Made by a program: the position numbers and the translations under genes
NCBI GenBank assembly: GCA_019359235.1
Contig: JAHHHT010000010.1
Coordinates: 224,223-288,222 of the forward strand
Reading direction: 5' to 3'
Source of the DNA: Oscillatoria princeps RMCB-10
Lineage (GTDB): Bacteria; Cyanobacteriota; Cyanobacteriia; Cyanobacteriales; Oscillatoriaceae
DNA length: 64,000 nucleotides
The notes under the pieces: generated by a model
Seen by the model: only the letters and a program-made list of their open reading frames with translations
The model's database searches: none
What the model was told of the DNA's origin: nothing
Shown: piece after piece, positions 18,478-27,423 of the stretch
Layout: each line of letters opens with the position of its first letter
Position numbering within the stretch: the first letter of the stretch is position 1

Positions 18478-19800
18478 ATGAGCCCACTTCAGCTGAAAAA
18501 AGTTCCTCTCCTCGCTGCGCTGTTACCCGTCGCGCTGGCGGGGTGTGTTAACAAGCCGGCATTGAATACACCGGCAGCCATCCCCACCCAGCCGGCACTG
18601 AATAAACCGGCAGCCATCCAAACCTTTGTCAAAACCTTGAACCCGCAGATGTCCGAACTCCTGCAACAGGAACTCAAGCGCCGGCAAGTGGAATTTAAAC
18701 TCACCCCACAAACCCAGGGCAATGCGATTCGCTTATCCGCTCCCAGATCGCTTGACAGGGAAACCGTGTTTGATGTTAGAATAGAATGGGAAAATAACGT
18801 GCCGGTTCTCAAAGGCAAAGTCCTGACGAAGCAACAGAGAGACTTAATTGAAAAGGTGGCAGCAGAGAGCTTCAATAACACGGCGCGATCGCAGGTAGCG
18901 ATTTTTCCCTATGAGGATGTGGGTTTAGATTGTGGCATTACAGTCAAGCCCTACAGCAACCTGTATGTGCAGCCGAAAGAAGAAGCCGGTGGCAACTTAG
19001 CCACCCAGGTGCGTTTGGGGACGCCGGTGAAACTCTTAGAGTACAGTGCGGACAAACAGTTTGTCCGGGTGCGGATTGAAGATGACGGTTATATTGCCTG
19101 GATACCGAGGCGCGATATAATGGAATCGGATGCGGCGACTTTTGAGGAGTGGGTGAAGTCGCCGAAAGTGACGATTGCGAACACAATTAAGCAGCCGCAA
19201 GAAGTCTACTTCGGGACTCGCCTCAAGTACATTCCTGTCAAAGAAACTGACAAAACCAGTGGCAAGTCCCCGGACGTTGTGGCAGCAGTCATTCCAGGAA
19301 AGTCCGCAAAACCGGAAGCAATGCCGGCTATTCAGCTGAAGCGTCAAGATGTATCCCTAAACCGAGCAACTGCTGACAGATCCGCACTGATTGAGATTGC
19401 CAAACAATATCTCCCCAAAGGAAAGCAAGGGGGAGGAAGCTATCTGTGGGGGGGAGCAGTTGGGAAGAATTTGGATTGCAGCGGGTACACGCAAACGGTT
19501 TTCCGAGCGGGGAATATTGATTTGCCGAGAGATGCTGACCAGCAGCAGCTTTACGCGCAGCCGGTGGCTGAGACATTGCAAAAAATTGACCAGTTGCGTC
19601 CGGGAGATTTAGTCTTCTTCAGCCAGAACAGAAAATACGCCACTCATATAGGGATTTATATGGGCAATTACCAAGTTATTCACTCGTCTGTGGGAGGGGC
19701 TTACAGTGGTGTCAAGATTAGTGCGCTGAAAGGTGGGGGCGATTATGACAAATATTTGCAAGGAATCTATTTTGGTGGGGGGCGAGTTGGGGGATTTTAA
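18478..19800 (+). CDS. Lipoprotein NlpC/P60 endopeptidase with SH3 domain
   Basis: A 440-residue protein with a lipoprotein signal peptide and lipobox LAGC (Cys at ~residue 22). An SH3-like module follows at ~150-215 (DCGITVKPYSNLYVQPKEEA...GYIAWIPRRD). The NlpC/P60 cysteine peptidase domain is at ~300-430, with the catalytic Cys in LDCSGYTQ, the His in ATHIGIYMG and a third polar residue in VIHSSVGG. It is predicted to cut peptide bonds in peptidoglycan at the envelope. It lies between ureC and ureB on the opposite strand with no evident link to urease. The start codon is only ~5 bp after an AAATCCC repeat tract and no SD is seen. Confidence 0.88.
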   Translation: MSPLQLKKVPLLAALLPVALAGCVNKPALNTPAAIPTQPALNKPAAIQTFVKTLNPQMSELLQQELKRRQVEFKLTPQTQGNAIRLSAPRSLDRETVFDVRIEWENNVPVLKGKVLTKQQRDLIEKVAAESFNNTARSQVAIFPYEDVGLDCGITVKPYSNLYVQPKEEAGGNLATQVRLGTPVKLLEYSADKQFVRVRIEDDGYIAWIPRRDIMESDAATFEEWVKSPKVTIANTIKQPQEVYFGTRLKYIPVKETDKTSGKSPDVVAAVIPGKSAKPEAMPAIQLKRQDVSLNRATADRSALIEIAKQYLPKGKQGGGSYLWGGAVGKNLDCSGYTQTVFRAGNIDLPRDADQQQLYAQPVAETLQKIDQLRPGDLVFFSQNRKYATHIGIYMGNYQVIHSSVGGAYSGVKISALKGGGDYDKYLQGIYFGGGRVGGF

Positions 19801-19802
19801 AT

Positions 19803-19950
19803 TATAGCAATGGACAGTCAGTTTAGGGCAAGGCCGGAACGCTTGCTCTTACGGACAGGGACAGGCAAGATGCCTGTCCTACGGATATATCTCGTAGGAC
19901 AGGCATCTTGCCTGTTCCATGTCTGGGGTGCGTTCCCTTGGGGGAACGCA
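19803..19950. repeat. Palindromic repeats downstream of NlpC and ureB
   Basis: Begins tatagcaatggacagtcagt (one end of the TA-type element), then gacaggcaagatgcctgtcc, its near copy gtaggacaggcatcttgcct, and a ggtgcgttccc/gggaacgcacc hairpin. It lies between two converging genes. Confidence 0.65.
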
Positions 19951-19952
19951 CC

Positions 19953-20270
19953 CTACTTATATCCATCCAGCCGGCCATTAATTTGGCCGTTGAAGCCATA
20001 AACTTGGCGGCTGCCGGCAAAGGGGACTAACTGGACTGAGCGCTGATCTCCCGGCTCGAAGCGGACAGCAGTGCCGGCGGGGATGTCGAGGCGCATCCCT
20101 CGCGCCTGTTCGCGGTCAAAGTCCAAAGCCTCGTTGACTTCATAGAAGTGAAAGTGGGAGCCGACTTGAATGGGCCGGTCGCCGCGATTGGCCACCTGCA
20201 GGGTAACAGCAGTCCGACCGGCATTGAGTTCAATTTCCCCTTCCTGTACGGTGATTTCCCCTGGAATCAT
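19953..20270 (-). CDS. ureB: Urease subunit beta
   Basis: A 105-residue structural subunit of urease. Start placed at [18 protein letters not shown] (20270), the family-typical N-terminus; the open frame runs 45 codons further upstream but only through a catggggcat microsatellite and is not native. Conserved blocks visible: [21 protein letters not shown], the [17 protein letters not shown] segment and VYGFNG. It is separated from ureC by the NlpC gene, so the usual ureABC operon has been broken up. Confidence 0.95.
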   Translation of the reverse strand: MIPGEITVQEGEIELNAGRTAVTLQVANRGDRPIQVGSHFHFYEVNEALDFDREQARGMRLDIPAGTAVRFEPGDQRSVQLVPFAGSRQVYGFNGQINGRLDGYK

Positions 20271-20302
20271 AGCGAGGCTGCCAAATGTCTGCAGGGTTAT
20301 TA

Positions 20303-20400
20303 TAGCAATGGGGCATGGGGCATAGGGCATGGCGCATGGCGCATGGGGCATAGGGCATGGCGCATGGCGCATGGCGCATGGCGCATGGCGCATGGCGCAA
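20303..20400. repeat. CATGGCG/CATGGGG microsatellite upstream of ureB
   Basis: A heptamer tract of catgggg, catagggc and catggcg units begins about 30 bp upstream of the ureB start, just beyond a tatagcaatgggg end resembling a TA-type element. Similar tracts are at 15987, 42637 and 51000. Confidence 0.8.
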
Positions 20401-20470
20401 AACAATCAATCCAAAATCCTTGCATCCAAAATCCTTGCATCCAAAATCCCCAACACCCGAAATCCCCCCC

Positions 20471-20508
20471 GAAAAAACGAAAAAGCCGTTTTCCCAGGAG
20501 AAAACGGG
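20471..20508 (-). terminator. Rho-independent terminator of the HD gene
   Basis: An 8-bp perfect stem (20486-20493 with 20500-20507, CCGTTTTC/GAAAACGG) and a T-rich run on the minus strand lie just downstream of the HD-protein stop codon. Confidence 0.75.
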
Positions 20509-20555
20509 CTGTTTTGAGGAAAGGGTAATGGGACGGGGATGGAAAGACGGCTCGC

Positions 20556-21416
20556 TTAAGCCGCTACAGGCATCCGGCTTGTAGCCGTTTCGTGCTCCAC
20601 CCGGAACACATTGGCATGGAGGTTGGCAATAATCTGTTTCCCCTGCTGGGTGAGTTCCAAGTAGCGAAGTCCGTCCTGGATGTAGGCATAGACCACATTC
20701 CAGTAGAACTTCGGGTAGTTTTGGCGCAAGTCCCCCGGATGGCGGTAGCCCAGACCTTTATTCGCGCCCGTTTCTTCAAACTCGTAGAACAGGGCGCTAA
20801 TCTTTTGCAGGTAGCGCGGATCGCTGAGCTGACCGATGAGATCGGCGGCGCGAACCAGTCCGGGATAGTTGATGGTGTCTTGGTGGTCTTCGTCTTTGGG
20901 CACGGGGAAGCGAGTCAGCTCGATATTGCGCTTGATCACCTCGGCATCAATCAGCCGGTGACCGCCAAACCGCTCATTAATAAAGAGTTTGCCCCGATCC
21001 ACATGATAGGGGGTGAGACTGGCATCGGTCGCGCCCGCAGGCAGGATCGCCATCTTGCCGTCTGTTCCCGTGGCATAGAGTCCTTCCGCCGGTCTGTCTT
21101 TCCGGCAGACGCCCTTGACATACCCAATGTCGTGGCACAATAGGGAAATCGTGAAGTGCAGCCAGTCCTCGCAGGAAACGCCCCCCTCGCGGATGTGCTT
21201 CCCCCTGAGGACTTCCTGCCCCACTAAGGTGACTAAGATAGTGTGTTCGACGTTGTGATAGAGAGCGTCGCTGTTGGCAATATTTTCCAGCGCCATATTG
21301 CCGGCCCAGACAATAATGTCGGCATAGTCCGGCTTGTAACCCCCGTAGGTGCGGTGGTAAGCAGCTTTTAGCTGTTGAGCGAAAGCGTCAATTAGGAGTT
21401 CAGTGCAGTTAAACAT
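20556..21416 (-). CDS. HD-domain metal-dependent phosphohydrolase
   Basis: A 286-residue protein. HD-superfamily metal ligands are visible as YHNVEH (residues ~53-58), LLCHDIGY (~93-100) and RAADLIGQL (~190-198), i.e. the H...HD...D pattern. Conserved cyanobacterial members of this type have no established substrate; HD enzymes generally act on nucleotides or phosphomonoesters. SD gaggaa stands before the ATG. It appears monocistronic, with a terminator at 20471-20508. It lies between ureB and ureE but has no known urease role. Confidence 0.75.
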   Translation of the reverse strand: MFNCTELLIDAFAQQLKAAYHRTYGGYKPDYADIIVWAGNMALENIANSDALYHNVEHTILVTLVGQEVLRGKHIREGGVSCEDWLHFTISLLCHDIGYVKGVCRKDRPAEGLYATGTDGKMAILPAGATDASLTPYHVDRGKLFINERFGGHRLIDAEVIKRNIELTRFPVPKDEDHQDTINYPGLVRAADLIGQLSDPRYLQKISALFYEFEETGANKGLGYRHPGDLRQNYPKFYWNVVYAYIQDGLRYLELTQQGKQIIANLHANVFRVEHETATSRMPVAA

Positions 21417-21666
21417 CTCATTTCCTCACCCGAGCGGGCTTCTCACCACTCTATCAAAAACGGCTTGAGAGTTAGGCTCTCCCGCACTTGTGGTGTAAAA
21501 CCCATGCTGTCGGGCACAGGGCGCAAGGCTTGGAAAATTTACTGTCCAGCAATCCTTTGCTCTTTTTTATAAGTTGTGCTTATCACCCGACTGCGGGAGA
21601 GCCGAGATTTATATAGATGATAGAGCATATTCAGCCGAATGGTTGACAGGGCCAGATTTGGGAGGT

Positions 21667-21867
21667 TCAATCCTCTACGCCCAGCCACCCCCGGCGAACC
21701 GCGTAAAGCAGCCGGTTGATTATCCTGCAGTCTGGCTCGCTGATGGCATCGTTTAACAGGACAGACCTCAGCTCTTGCCGGTGTTCTTCCCTAATCAGCC
21801 CACCTTTCCAAGCTTGGAAGCAGATTTCTGAAAGATTGAATTGTGGCAGCCCCGCTATATATTGCAT
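21667..21867 (-). CDS. Small conserved-looking hypothetical protein (66 aa)
   Basis: An ATG at 21867 is preceded by a strong GGAGGAAGG Shine-Dalgarno. The soluble 66-residue sequence (FNLSEICFQAWKGGLIREEH..., RRGWLGVED) has normal codon and amino-acid use, unlike the repeat-derived frames nearby. No family is recognised. It stands alone between the HD gene and ureE. Confidence 0.6.
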   Translation of the reverse strand: MQYIAGLPQFNLSEICFQAWKGGLIREEHRQELRSVLLNDAISEPDCRIINRLLYAVRRGWLGVED

Positions 21868-22352
21868 AGACCTTCCTCCAAGACTATTAATTTAATGTTA
21901 AATCTTTTTAACCTGAGTTGTGTGATTGAAATCGTGCGGTTGGTGTGATATTCTTGAGGCAAATGAGTGATTTAAATCTCTGCGCTCTGGTGATCTGAGT
22001 CAGTTAGCTGAGCTTTTCTGAGTTGGGGGCGCTCTGTGGTAAGCTTAACCCGATCACCCCACTGCGCACCCCAGGCCCTAGCACCTGGCACCTGAACCGG
22101 CGTGGGGGGAGAGAAAAAACCGGCAGCGTTTCGCCCTTGGCTTTTCTGGTAGGGGCTTTCCGGCAGGTCTTGCCCCTGCTGTGTCGGTACGCTCCCCCGG
22201 CAAACTCGATACTTTCCTCACAGGTGCCAGGACTGCCTTAACCTATTTTTAGAAATTCTGCTGTTTCTGACGCCCAGTTCTTGAAGTCGCTGGCAAAATA
22301 GATGTCGCCGGCACTCGATTGAAAATACAGCCGTCCCACACCCGCTCTCGCG
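21868..22352. other. Intergenic region upstream of ureE
   Basis: AT-rich leader DNA (21890-21950) then GC-rich sequence. No repeat family, hairpin terminator or clear NtcA site was recognised, and no SD is seen before the ureE ATG. Confidence 0.45.
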
Positions 22353-22787
22353 ATGCTAAACCTAACACAACGCAAGCCGGCCAATCCAGAAGCAGCCGCC
22401 GGCTTGACTCTGGCTCTGACAGCCTTTGAGCGCACCAAAAGCCGCCACCGGCTTGAAATCGATTCCCAGCCGGTGTCGATCCACCTGCCCAGAGGGACGG
22501 TGCTGCGCGACGGGGACTTGCTAGCACCGGCGGCGGGCGATTTGCTAGTGCGAGTCACTGCCAAACCCGAGCCGGTGCTCACTGTCACCGCCAAGACACC
22601 CCTGGACTTGCTGCGAGCCGCCTATCATTTGGGCAATCGCCACGTGCCGGTGGAAATCGCCCCCACCTACCTGCGGCTGTCACCGGATTCCGTACTCAAG
22701 GCGATGCTGGAACAGCTCGGTGTTGAGGTGCGAGAGGAAGTCGCTCCCTTTGAGCCAGAATCCGGCGCTTACGGGCACAGCCACTGA
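22353..22787 (+). CDS. ureE: Urease accessory protein UreE (nickel metallochaperone)
   Basis: A 144-residue protein. The N-terminal peptide-binding domain (MLNLTQRKP...[15 protein letters not shown]) is followed by the metal-binding domain with [13 protein letters not shown]; the GNRH His is the conserved nickel ligand. The tail ends YGHSH, a short version of the His-rich UreE tail. It delivers Ni to the UreD-F-G-apourease complex. ureF starts 112 bp downstream after a caggacaggcatcttgcctg hairpin. Confidence 0.93.
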   Translation: MLNLTQRKPANPEAAAGLTLALTAFERTKSRHRLEIDSQPVSIHLPRGTVLRDGDLLAPAAGDLLVRVTAKPEPVLTVTAKTPLDLLRAAYHLGNRHVPVEIAPTYLRLSPDSVLKAMLEQLGVEVREEVAPFEPESGAYGHSH

Positions 22788-22899
22788 AAATTGGTTTTGA
22801 GGGCAGGCCGAACGCAGCCTACGCCTATACGTCGCAGGACAGGCATCTTGCCTGTCCCTTTAATAACGCACCCTGCAGTGTTGACATTTCACAGGTTTT

Positions 22900-23631
22900 A
22901 TGATAGAAATAAGCGATTTGGCGCTCCTGTCTTTGCTGCAGCTGGCAAATTCTGCTTTGCCGGTGGGCGCGTACAGCTATTCCGAGGGGTTGGAAACCCT
23001 GATCGCCACCGGCACGATTGACAGCCGGCACTCTTTGGAGCGCTGGTTGGCGCACAGCGTGCGATATGGGGCAGTCCGGCTGGAGGCGGCGGTGATGGTG
23101 CGCGCCTTGAGGGCTGCCGGCACCGGGGATCTAGAGGCTCTGGCTTACTGGAATGCCTGGGCGACTGCAACCAGGGAAACAGAAGAGTTGCGCCAGCAAA
23201 GCTGGCAGATGGGCAGCACTCTGAGCCGGCTGCTGCTGGCGCTGGTGCCTGAGCAGACGGGACATGCAGAGACGCAACATGCAGAGGCGCGACTCGGCGT
23301 TCTACAAGAGATGGTGAGCGCTTGCGGGAGTCCGTGCAATTTTTCGGTCGCTTTTGGCATCGCCGCCGCTCACTGGCAAATTGACGAATTTGCCGCTGTT
23401 TTGGGCTATTTGCACAGTTGGGCGTCGAATTTAATCGGTGCCGGTGTTAAACTGATTCCCCTCGGTCAGACAGCCGGCCAGCAGCTGCTATTAAACTCCC
23501 ACCCCACCCTAATTAATGCTGCCCGAGAAATTCTATCCTTAGATGATGAGAGCCTCAGCTGCACCGGCTGGGGGCTTTCCCTGGCTAGCATGAACCATGA
23601 AACCCTGTACGCGCGGCTATTTCGCAGTTAA
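22900..23631 (+). CDS. ureF: Urease accessory protein UreF
   Basis: A 243-residue all-helical GTPase-regulating partner of UreG. Family blocks: LLQLANSALPVGAYSYSEGLE at the N-terminus, WNAWATATRETEELRQQS in the middle, and PLGQTAGQQLL near the C-terminus. Together with UreD it recruits UreG to the apoenzyme. In many bacteria ureF and ureG are adjacent; here an unrelated gene is inserted between them. Confidence 0.95.
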   Translation: MIEISDLALLSLLQLANSALPVGAYSYSEGLETLIATGTIDSRHSLERWLAHSVRYGAVRLEAAVMVRALRAAGTGDLEALAYWNAWATATRETEELRQQSWQMGSTLSRLLLALVPEQTGHAETQHAEARLGVLQEMVSACGSPCNFSVAFGIAAAHWQIDEFAAVLGYLHSWASNLIGAGVKLIPLGQTAGQQLLLNSHPTLINAAREILSLDDESLSCTGWGLSLASMNHETLYARLFRS

Positions 23632-23696
23632 CTGGGCTTTCATCCGGCAATTACCAGCTAGAGAGTTTTGGGGGTGTTGCTGTTAATAAATAAAAA

Positions 23697-24455
23697 ATGG
23701 GTACTTTCTTTGCCAATTGCCATGTTCGTTCAGACTCGCCCGATGCTGTCGCTAAAGTGCTAGAATGTGTGACCAGCACTCGCGCCTATGTGTCTGCTGC
23801 CGAAAACAGCTGGGTTTCGGTCTATACTGAATCCTCGTGGAGCGCTCATAACTATCGCGAAATCAACCACATTGCCCGGGAACTGTCCTGCCGCCTGTCT
23901 ACTGCAGTATTTGTTTTTATCGTTGATGACAGTATCTATTTGCTCTACAAACTGTACGACAGGGGTGAGCTGCTAGATAAGTATAATTCTCAGATTGACC
24001 AATTAGAATATTCCGAGCTAGACTATTTTGGGGAAGACGTGGAGGGGGGTGGGATTCTCAAGCGGTTGGTCGAGCGGTTACGCTATGGATCTAAAGTGCC
24101 TGAAGCGGAACGAAACCGCTTCCGGGGCCAACCCGATGTACTGCTGCCCTATTGCGTGCCCGGTACTAAATTGCAGACTGTTGCCGGCTGGTTCCACCCT
24201 GTAGAAATGTCTGAGGAGGAGAGAAATAGAGCGGAGGCAGCCTGGGAAAGGTATGCTATATATGCTGAGGAGCCAGGAGATCAGGATCTATTCACGCGCT
24301 GGATGGCATGCCTTTTTGAAGCGGACAGGTTTCTAGTAATGGCCCGTTTGTTAGGAATAAAAAAAGACAGGGCCAGGATAGATTTCCTGTATTTTGAAGA
24401 GGGGTTGGTAGGAGATGATGCTGATAATTTTCGATTGGTTGAGACAGGGAAATAA
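23697..24455 (+). CDS. Hypothetical protein inserted between ureF and ureG
   Basis: A 252-residue soluble acidic protein with no signal peptide or membrane segment. No family is recognised. Features: Trp/Tyr-rich N-terminal third (ENSWVSVYTESSWSAHNYRE), an acidic middle (ELDYFGEDVEGGG), and a helical C-terminus (MACLFEADRFLVMARLLGI). The make-up resembles stand-alone immunity-like or stress-type proteins, but that is only an impression. ATG at 23697 follows an A-rich stretch with no SD. Its position breaks the ureFG pair, which points to insertion. Confidence 0.7.
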   Translation: MGTFFANCHVRSDSPDAVAKVLECVTSTRAYVSAAENSWVSVYTESSWSAHNYREINHIARELSCRLSTAVFVFIVDDSIYLLYKLYDRGELLDKYNSQIDQLEYSELDYFGEDVEGGGILKRLVERLRYGSKVPEAERNRFRGQPDVLLPYCVPGTKLQTVAGWFHPVEMSEEERNRAEAAWERYAIYAEEPGDQDLFTRWMACLFEADRFLVMARLLGIKKDRARIDFLYFEEGLVGDDADNFRLVETGK

Positions 24456-24480
24456 GCCAATTAATTGAAATCCTGAAAAG

Positions 24481-24609
24481 ATGAGCGCAGACGAATCGAG
24501 ACTTAACCAGTTGCGACGCATCGCCCAGAGTGTCCGCAAAGTGGCAGCGCAAGGACGGGAGGCGGTAACAGTCGGGCCAGCTGAAGCCCAACTACAAACT
24601 TTGGGCTGA
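24481..24609 (+). CDS. Possible 42-aa peptide, tail supplied by a repeat
   Basis: ATG at 24481 (SD-like gaaaag) opens MSADESRLNQLRRIAQSVRK..., a basic amphipathic helix. It ends in [14 protein letters not shown], which is encoded by the gctgaagcccaactacaaac repeat that follows in three tandem copies (about 24580-24650). It is likely the surviving 5' part of a gene cut by the repeat, or spurious. Confidence 0.25.
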   Translation: MSADESRLNQLRRIAQSVRKVAAQGREAVTVGPAEAQLQTLG

Positions 24610-24650
24610 AGCCCAACTACAAACTTTGGGCTGAAGCCCAACTACAAACG
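24580..24650. repeat. Tandem 25-bp 'gctgaagcccaactacaaac' repeat
   Basis: Three copies in a row before ureG. The same unit in reverse orientation is at 59831-59905 and, singly, at 42778 and 52298. Confidence 0.85.
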
Positions 24651-24717
24651 ACTGCAAACGGCGCACCGGCTTCCGCTGGGCGGACGCGCAGCTAAATTAC
24701 ATAGAAGGAGACGCAGT

Positions 24718-25320
24718 GTGAGTGCATTTCGCGTGGGAATTGCCGGCCCGGTTGGGTCAGGAAAAACGGCTTTAGTTGACGCCCTGTGCAAATCTCTGCG
24801 GCAGCAGTACAAAATTGCTGTCGTTACGAATGATATTTACACGCAAGAAGACGCCCAGTTTTTAGTGCGCTCTCAGGCGCTAGATGCGGAGCGGATTGTG
24901 GGAGTGGAAACCGGCGGCTGCCCCCACACCGCCATCCGCGAGGACGCCTCTATCAATATGGTAGCAATCGAACAGCTGGAGCGGCGGTTTTCTGATTTAG
25001 ACCTGGTGTTTGTCGAGAGTGGGGGCGACAACCTGGCTTCTACGTTCAGTCCGGAGCTGGTAGATTTGACGATTTATGTGATTGATGTGGCTGCCGGTGA
25101 CAAAATCCCTCGCAAAGGTGGGCCGGGTATTACGAAATCGGATTTGCTGGTCATTAATAAGATTGACCTGGCTCCTTATGTGGGGGCTTCCCTGGAAGTT
25201 ATGGAGCGGGATGCAAAAAAGATGCGGGGGAACAAGCCTTTTGTGTTTACGAATTTAAAGACGCGGGAAGGGCTGGAGGCTGTGAGCGATTTTATCCACT
25301 TCCATGCGGGGACTTTGTAG
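24718..25320 (+). CDS. ureG: Urease accessory GTPase UreG
   Basis: A 200-residue SIMIBI-class GTPase that powers nickel insertion into urease. P-loop GPVGSGKT at residues 10-17; the metal-site Cys-Pro-His in [27 protein letters not shown]; the guanine-specificity motif NKIDLA. GTG start with SD GAAGGAG 6 bp upstream, and the N-terminus begins directly at the beta-strand before the P-loop, as in the family. A gtgcgttacgcgaagcgtaacgcac hairpin (25327-25356) follows the stop. Confidence 0.97.
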   Translation: MSAFRVGIAGPVGSGKTALVDALCKSLRQQYKIAVVTNDIYTQEDAQFLVRSQALDAERIVGVETGGCPHTAIREDASINMVAIEQLERRFSDLDLVFVESGGDNLASTFSPELVDLTIYVIDVAAGDKIPRKGGPGITKSDLLVINKIDLAPYVGASLEVMERDAKKMRGNKPFVFTNLKTREGLEAVSDFIHFHAGTL

Positions 25321-25413
25321 TTTGCAGGGTGCGTTACGCGAAGCGTAACGCACCCTACTCAAGGACATTGGGACCGGCATTCCGGCCTGTCCTACGCCAG
25401 TGCTGCCGGCTAA

Positions 25414-27081
25414 CTAGAAACTAAACGTAGTCCGGACGGTGCCGACGTACATGGTCCTGTTATTGTCGTTGTGTTCCGGATTGACAATTACCATCAGGCC
25501 GGGAGTGATGCCGATATTATCAGTGATTTGGTAGCGATAGAACGCCTCTAAATGCAAAGAAGTGTCCCGATCTTCCGCGCCTTCGCTATCAGTCAGTTTG
25601 GGCGGCATCCCCACGACAATCCCGCCCAAATTGCCTTGTTTGCCCAGGTCTGGGAAAGCTAAGGTTACGGCCCAGTTTAAAAGAGTGGCGGTGTCTCCGT
25701 CACTGGCGACCTGAAGTCCATTGTTAAAACCGTTGGTTTCTGCAGTCGCCTCTGTCCAGCCAACCCAGCCGCCTAGAGTAAACCTGGGGCTGAGGCGGAA
25801 ACTGGCTTCCAGTCCGTAGGAATTGGCGGAGGTGGCGGCATCGCCAAAAGGTTTTTCGGCTAGGGCGCTCCCGACTCCCCCGCCGGTGCTGACGCTGTTG
25901 CTGGCGACATCTTCTGCGGTAAAATAAGAGCGGACATAGGTTAAACCCAGACCGATGCTGTCGCTAGGGCGCACGGTGAGTTGGGCGACTGCGCCAAACG
26001 TGCCGTTGAAAAATCCCCGTCCGGGAGCTGGATCGGCACCGGAGAGATAGTTGCCGGCGAGATAGCCCAAGGAGACGCCGAGCGATTTGCTGAAGTTGTA
26101 GGTGATGCCGGCACCGACACCGGCACCGCTGAGCCGGTAGATGGGGTTGCGCTGCCCAAACTGGGAGATGGTGCCCAGGGCTGCGCCGCCGTAATCAAGG
26201 GCGTTGAGGGAGGGAGCGAAATCATCTAGTTTGCCACCGGCAAATTCGATCAAAACGTTGCCCCTGTCGCCGAGGGGGAAGTTGTACCAGCCTAAATCGA
26301 TGTCGAAATTATTGTCGTTGCCCCGGTCTGGGTGGAGGCGGGCCATGTTCGTGCCGCCGGCGATAGCTAAGTTAGCGGTGTTGGAGGCATACAAGCGGAC
26401 TAACAGGTGATCTTTGCCGGTGAAGCTGGTATTGAAGTTGAGCCGCACTCGCTCGGAAAAACTGGGCACTGAGCTGGGGCCGGTGTCTATCTTTCCTATA
26501 ATATCGCTGGCTGCGAATACTACTTCGCCGGTGAGTTTGGTGGTGGTGGAGAACTGATTGGCTTCCAGTTCGGCGGTGCGAGCTTCTAGGGCGTCGGCGC
26601 GACCGCGCAGGGTGGCGAGTTCGGCTTGGAATTCTTCCAGCAGCCGGTTCAGGGTGGCTAAATCCGCTTTGGTGGCTAGGTTGGACGTGTCAGTTCGCGA
26701 AATCAGCTGCACGATCCGCTCCAAACAGGCGTTCAAACCGGCAGCAAATTCGTAGCGCGTCATCGCTCGGTTCCCCCGGAAGGTGCCGTCGGGATAGCCG
26801 GCAATGCAGCCGTAGCGCTCTACCAGGTTCTGCAAGGCTTGGAATGCCCAGTCTGTCGGCTGGACATCAGAGAGCTGAGACACTGATGTCACTTGTTCCA
26901 TCGCTTCTGTTTCGGGCGATACCGGCTCTGTGTTTGGGCTGAACTCTTGCATTTGTGCCGGTGCCGGCATCTCTGGCAAGTCCCCCTGGTATCCCTCCGC
27001 TCTTGTGGCTGCGGTGTCAAGCAGCTGGTGCGTCACAATTGCCGCACTGAGCGTCAGCAAGCGCCAAATCGCAATACGCAT
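25414..27081 (-). CDS. SLH-OprB cyanobacterial outer-membrane porin
   Basis: A 555-residue protein with a signal peptide (residues 1-29), an SLH domain at ~65-120 (VSQLSDVQPTDWAFQALQNL, RYGCIAGYPDGTFRG, MTRYEFAAGLNAC), a coiled coil at ~130-185, and then an OprB-type beta-barrel of ~370 residues ending in an aromatic C-terminus (GTVRTTFSF), the usual outer-membrane sorting signal. Such porins pass inorganic ions and small solutes and anchor to peptidoglycan through SLH. It lies between ureG and urtA and has its own NtcA-like promoter, so passage of urea or another nitrogen solute is a reasonable but unproven guess. Confidence 0.9.
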   Translation of the reverse strand: MRIAIWRLLTLSAAIVTHQLLDTAATRAEGYQGDLPEMPAPAQMQEFSPNTEPVSPETEAMEQVTSVSQLSDVQPTDWAFQALQNLVERYGCIAGYPDGTFRGNRAMTRYEFAAGLNACLERIVQLISRTDTSNLATKADLATLNRLLEEFQAELATLRGRADALEARTAELEANQFSTTTKLTGEVVFAASDIIGKIDTGPSSVPSFSERVRLNFNTSFTGKDHLLVRLYASNTANLAIAGGTNMARLHPDRGNDNNFDIDLGWYNFPLGDRGNVLIEFAGGKLDDFAPSLNALDYGGAALGTISQFGQRNPIYRLSGAGVGAGITYNFSKSLGVSLGYLAGNYLSGADPAPGRGFFNGTFGAVAQLTVRPSDSIGLGLTYVRSYFTAEDVASNSVSTGGGVGSALAEKPFGDAATSANSYGLEASFRLSPRFTLGGWVGWTEATAETNGFNNGLQVASDGDTATLLNWAVTLAFPDLGKQGNLGGIVVGMPPKLTDSEGAEDRDTSLHLEAFYRYQITDNIGITPGLMVIVNPEHNDNNRTMYVGTVRTTFSF

Positions 27082-27117
27082 TTTCTATCACACCCCCCCG
27101 CACATTTGAATAGGGCA

Positions 27118-27160
27118 AAATTAGCAGAGGTGCTTCTGGCGATATGTTATCTGCGCTACA
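27118..27160 (-). promoter_or_regulatory. NtcA-like promoter of the porin gene
   Basis: On the minus strand TGTA-N8-AACA (27145-27160; TGT-N10-ACA consensus, one mismatch from GTA-N8-TAC) is followed 22 nt later by TAATTT (27118-27123), which fits the -10 pattern TAN3T. This would give a 5' leader of about 30 nt before the ATG at 27081. Confidence 0.45.
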
Positions 27161-27423
27161 TTATGGCCCCTGTGGGGCAGGGTCGCGCCGCTCCGGTCTT
27201 GGCCGGTGGGGCAGCACTGTGCCGGCGGGACGCCAATTGTTAAGTTTAGGTTAAGTTTCTCCCATCGGCGGGCTGCCGGTGATAATTTTGTATCAGAGAT
27301 AACAAGTGTTGGGGAAGGCACAGCCCTACCATCACAAAAGAGCTGTTAAGTCCATAAGATATCGCGGGTTTCAGTTGGATAAAGTAGCCCTTTGAAACCC
27401 GGAAGAGGGCGGGCACAGGGGCC
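27161..27423. other. Intergenic DNA upstream of the porin promoter
   Basis: Contains catcggcgggctgccggtgat near 27257 and GC-rich repeat fragments (gaagagggcgggcac, 27403). No gene seen. Confidence 0.5.

Noticed and set aside
20271..20405. Extension of ureB upstream of MIPGEITV
   Set aside because: Encoded by a CATGGCG microsatellite; UreB proteins start with MIPGEI.
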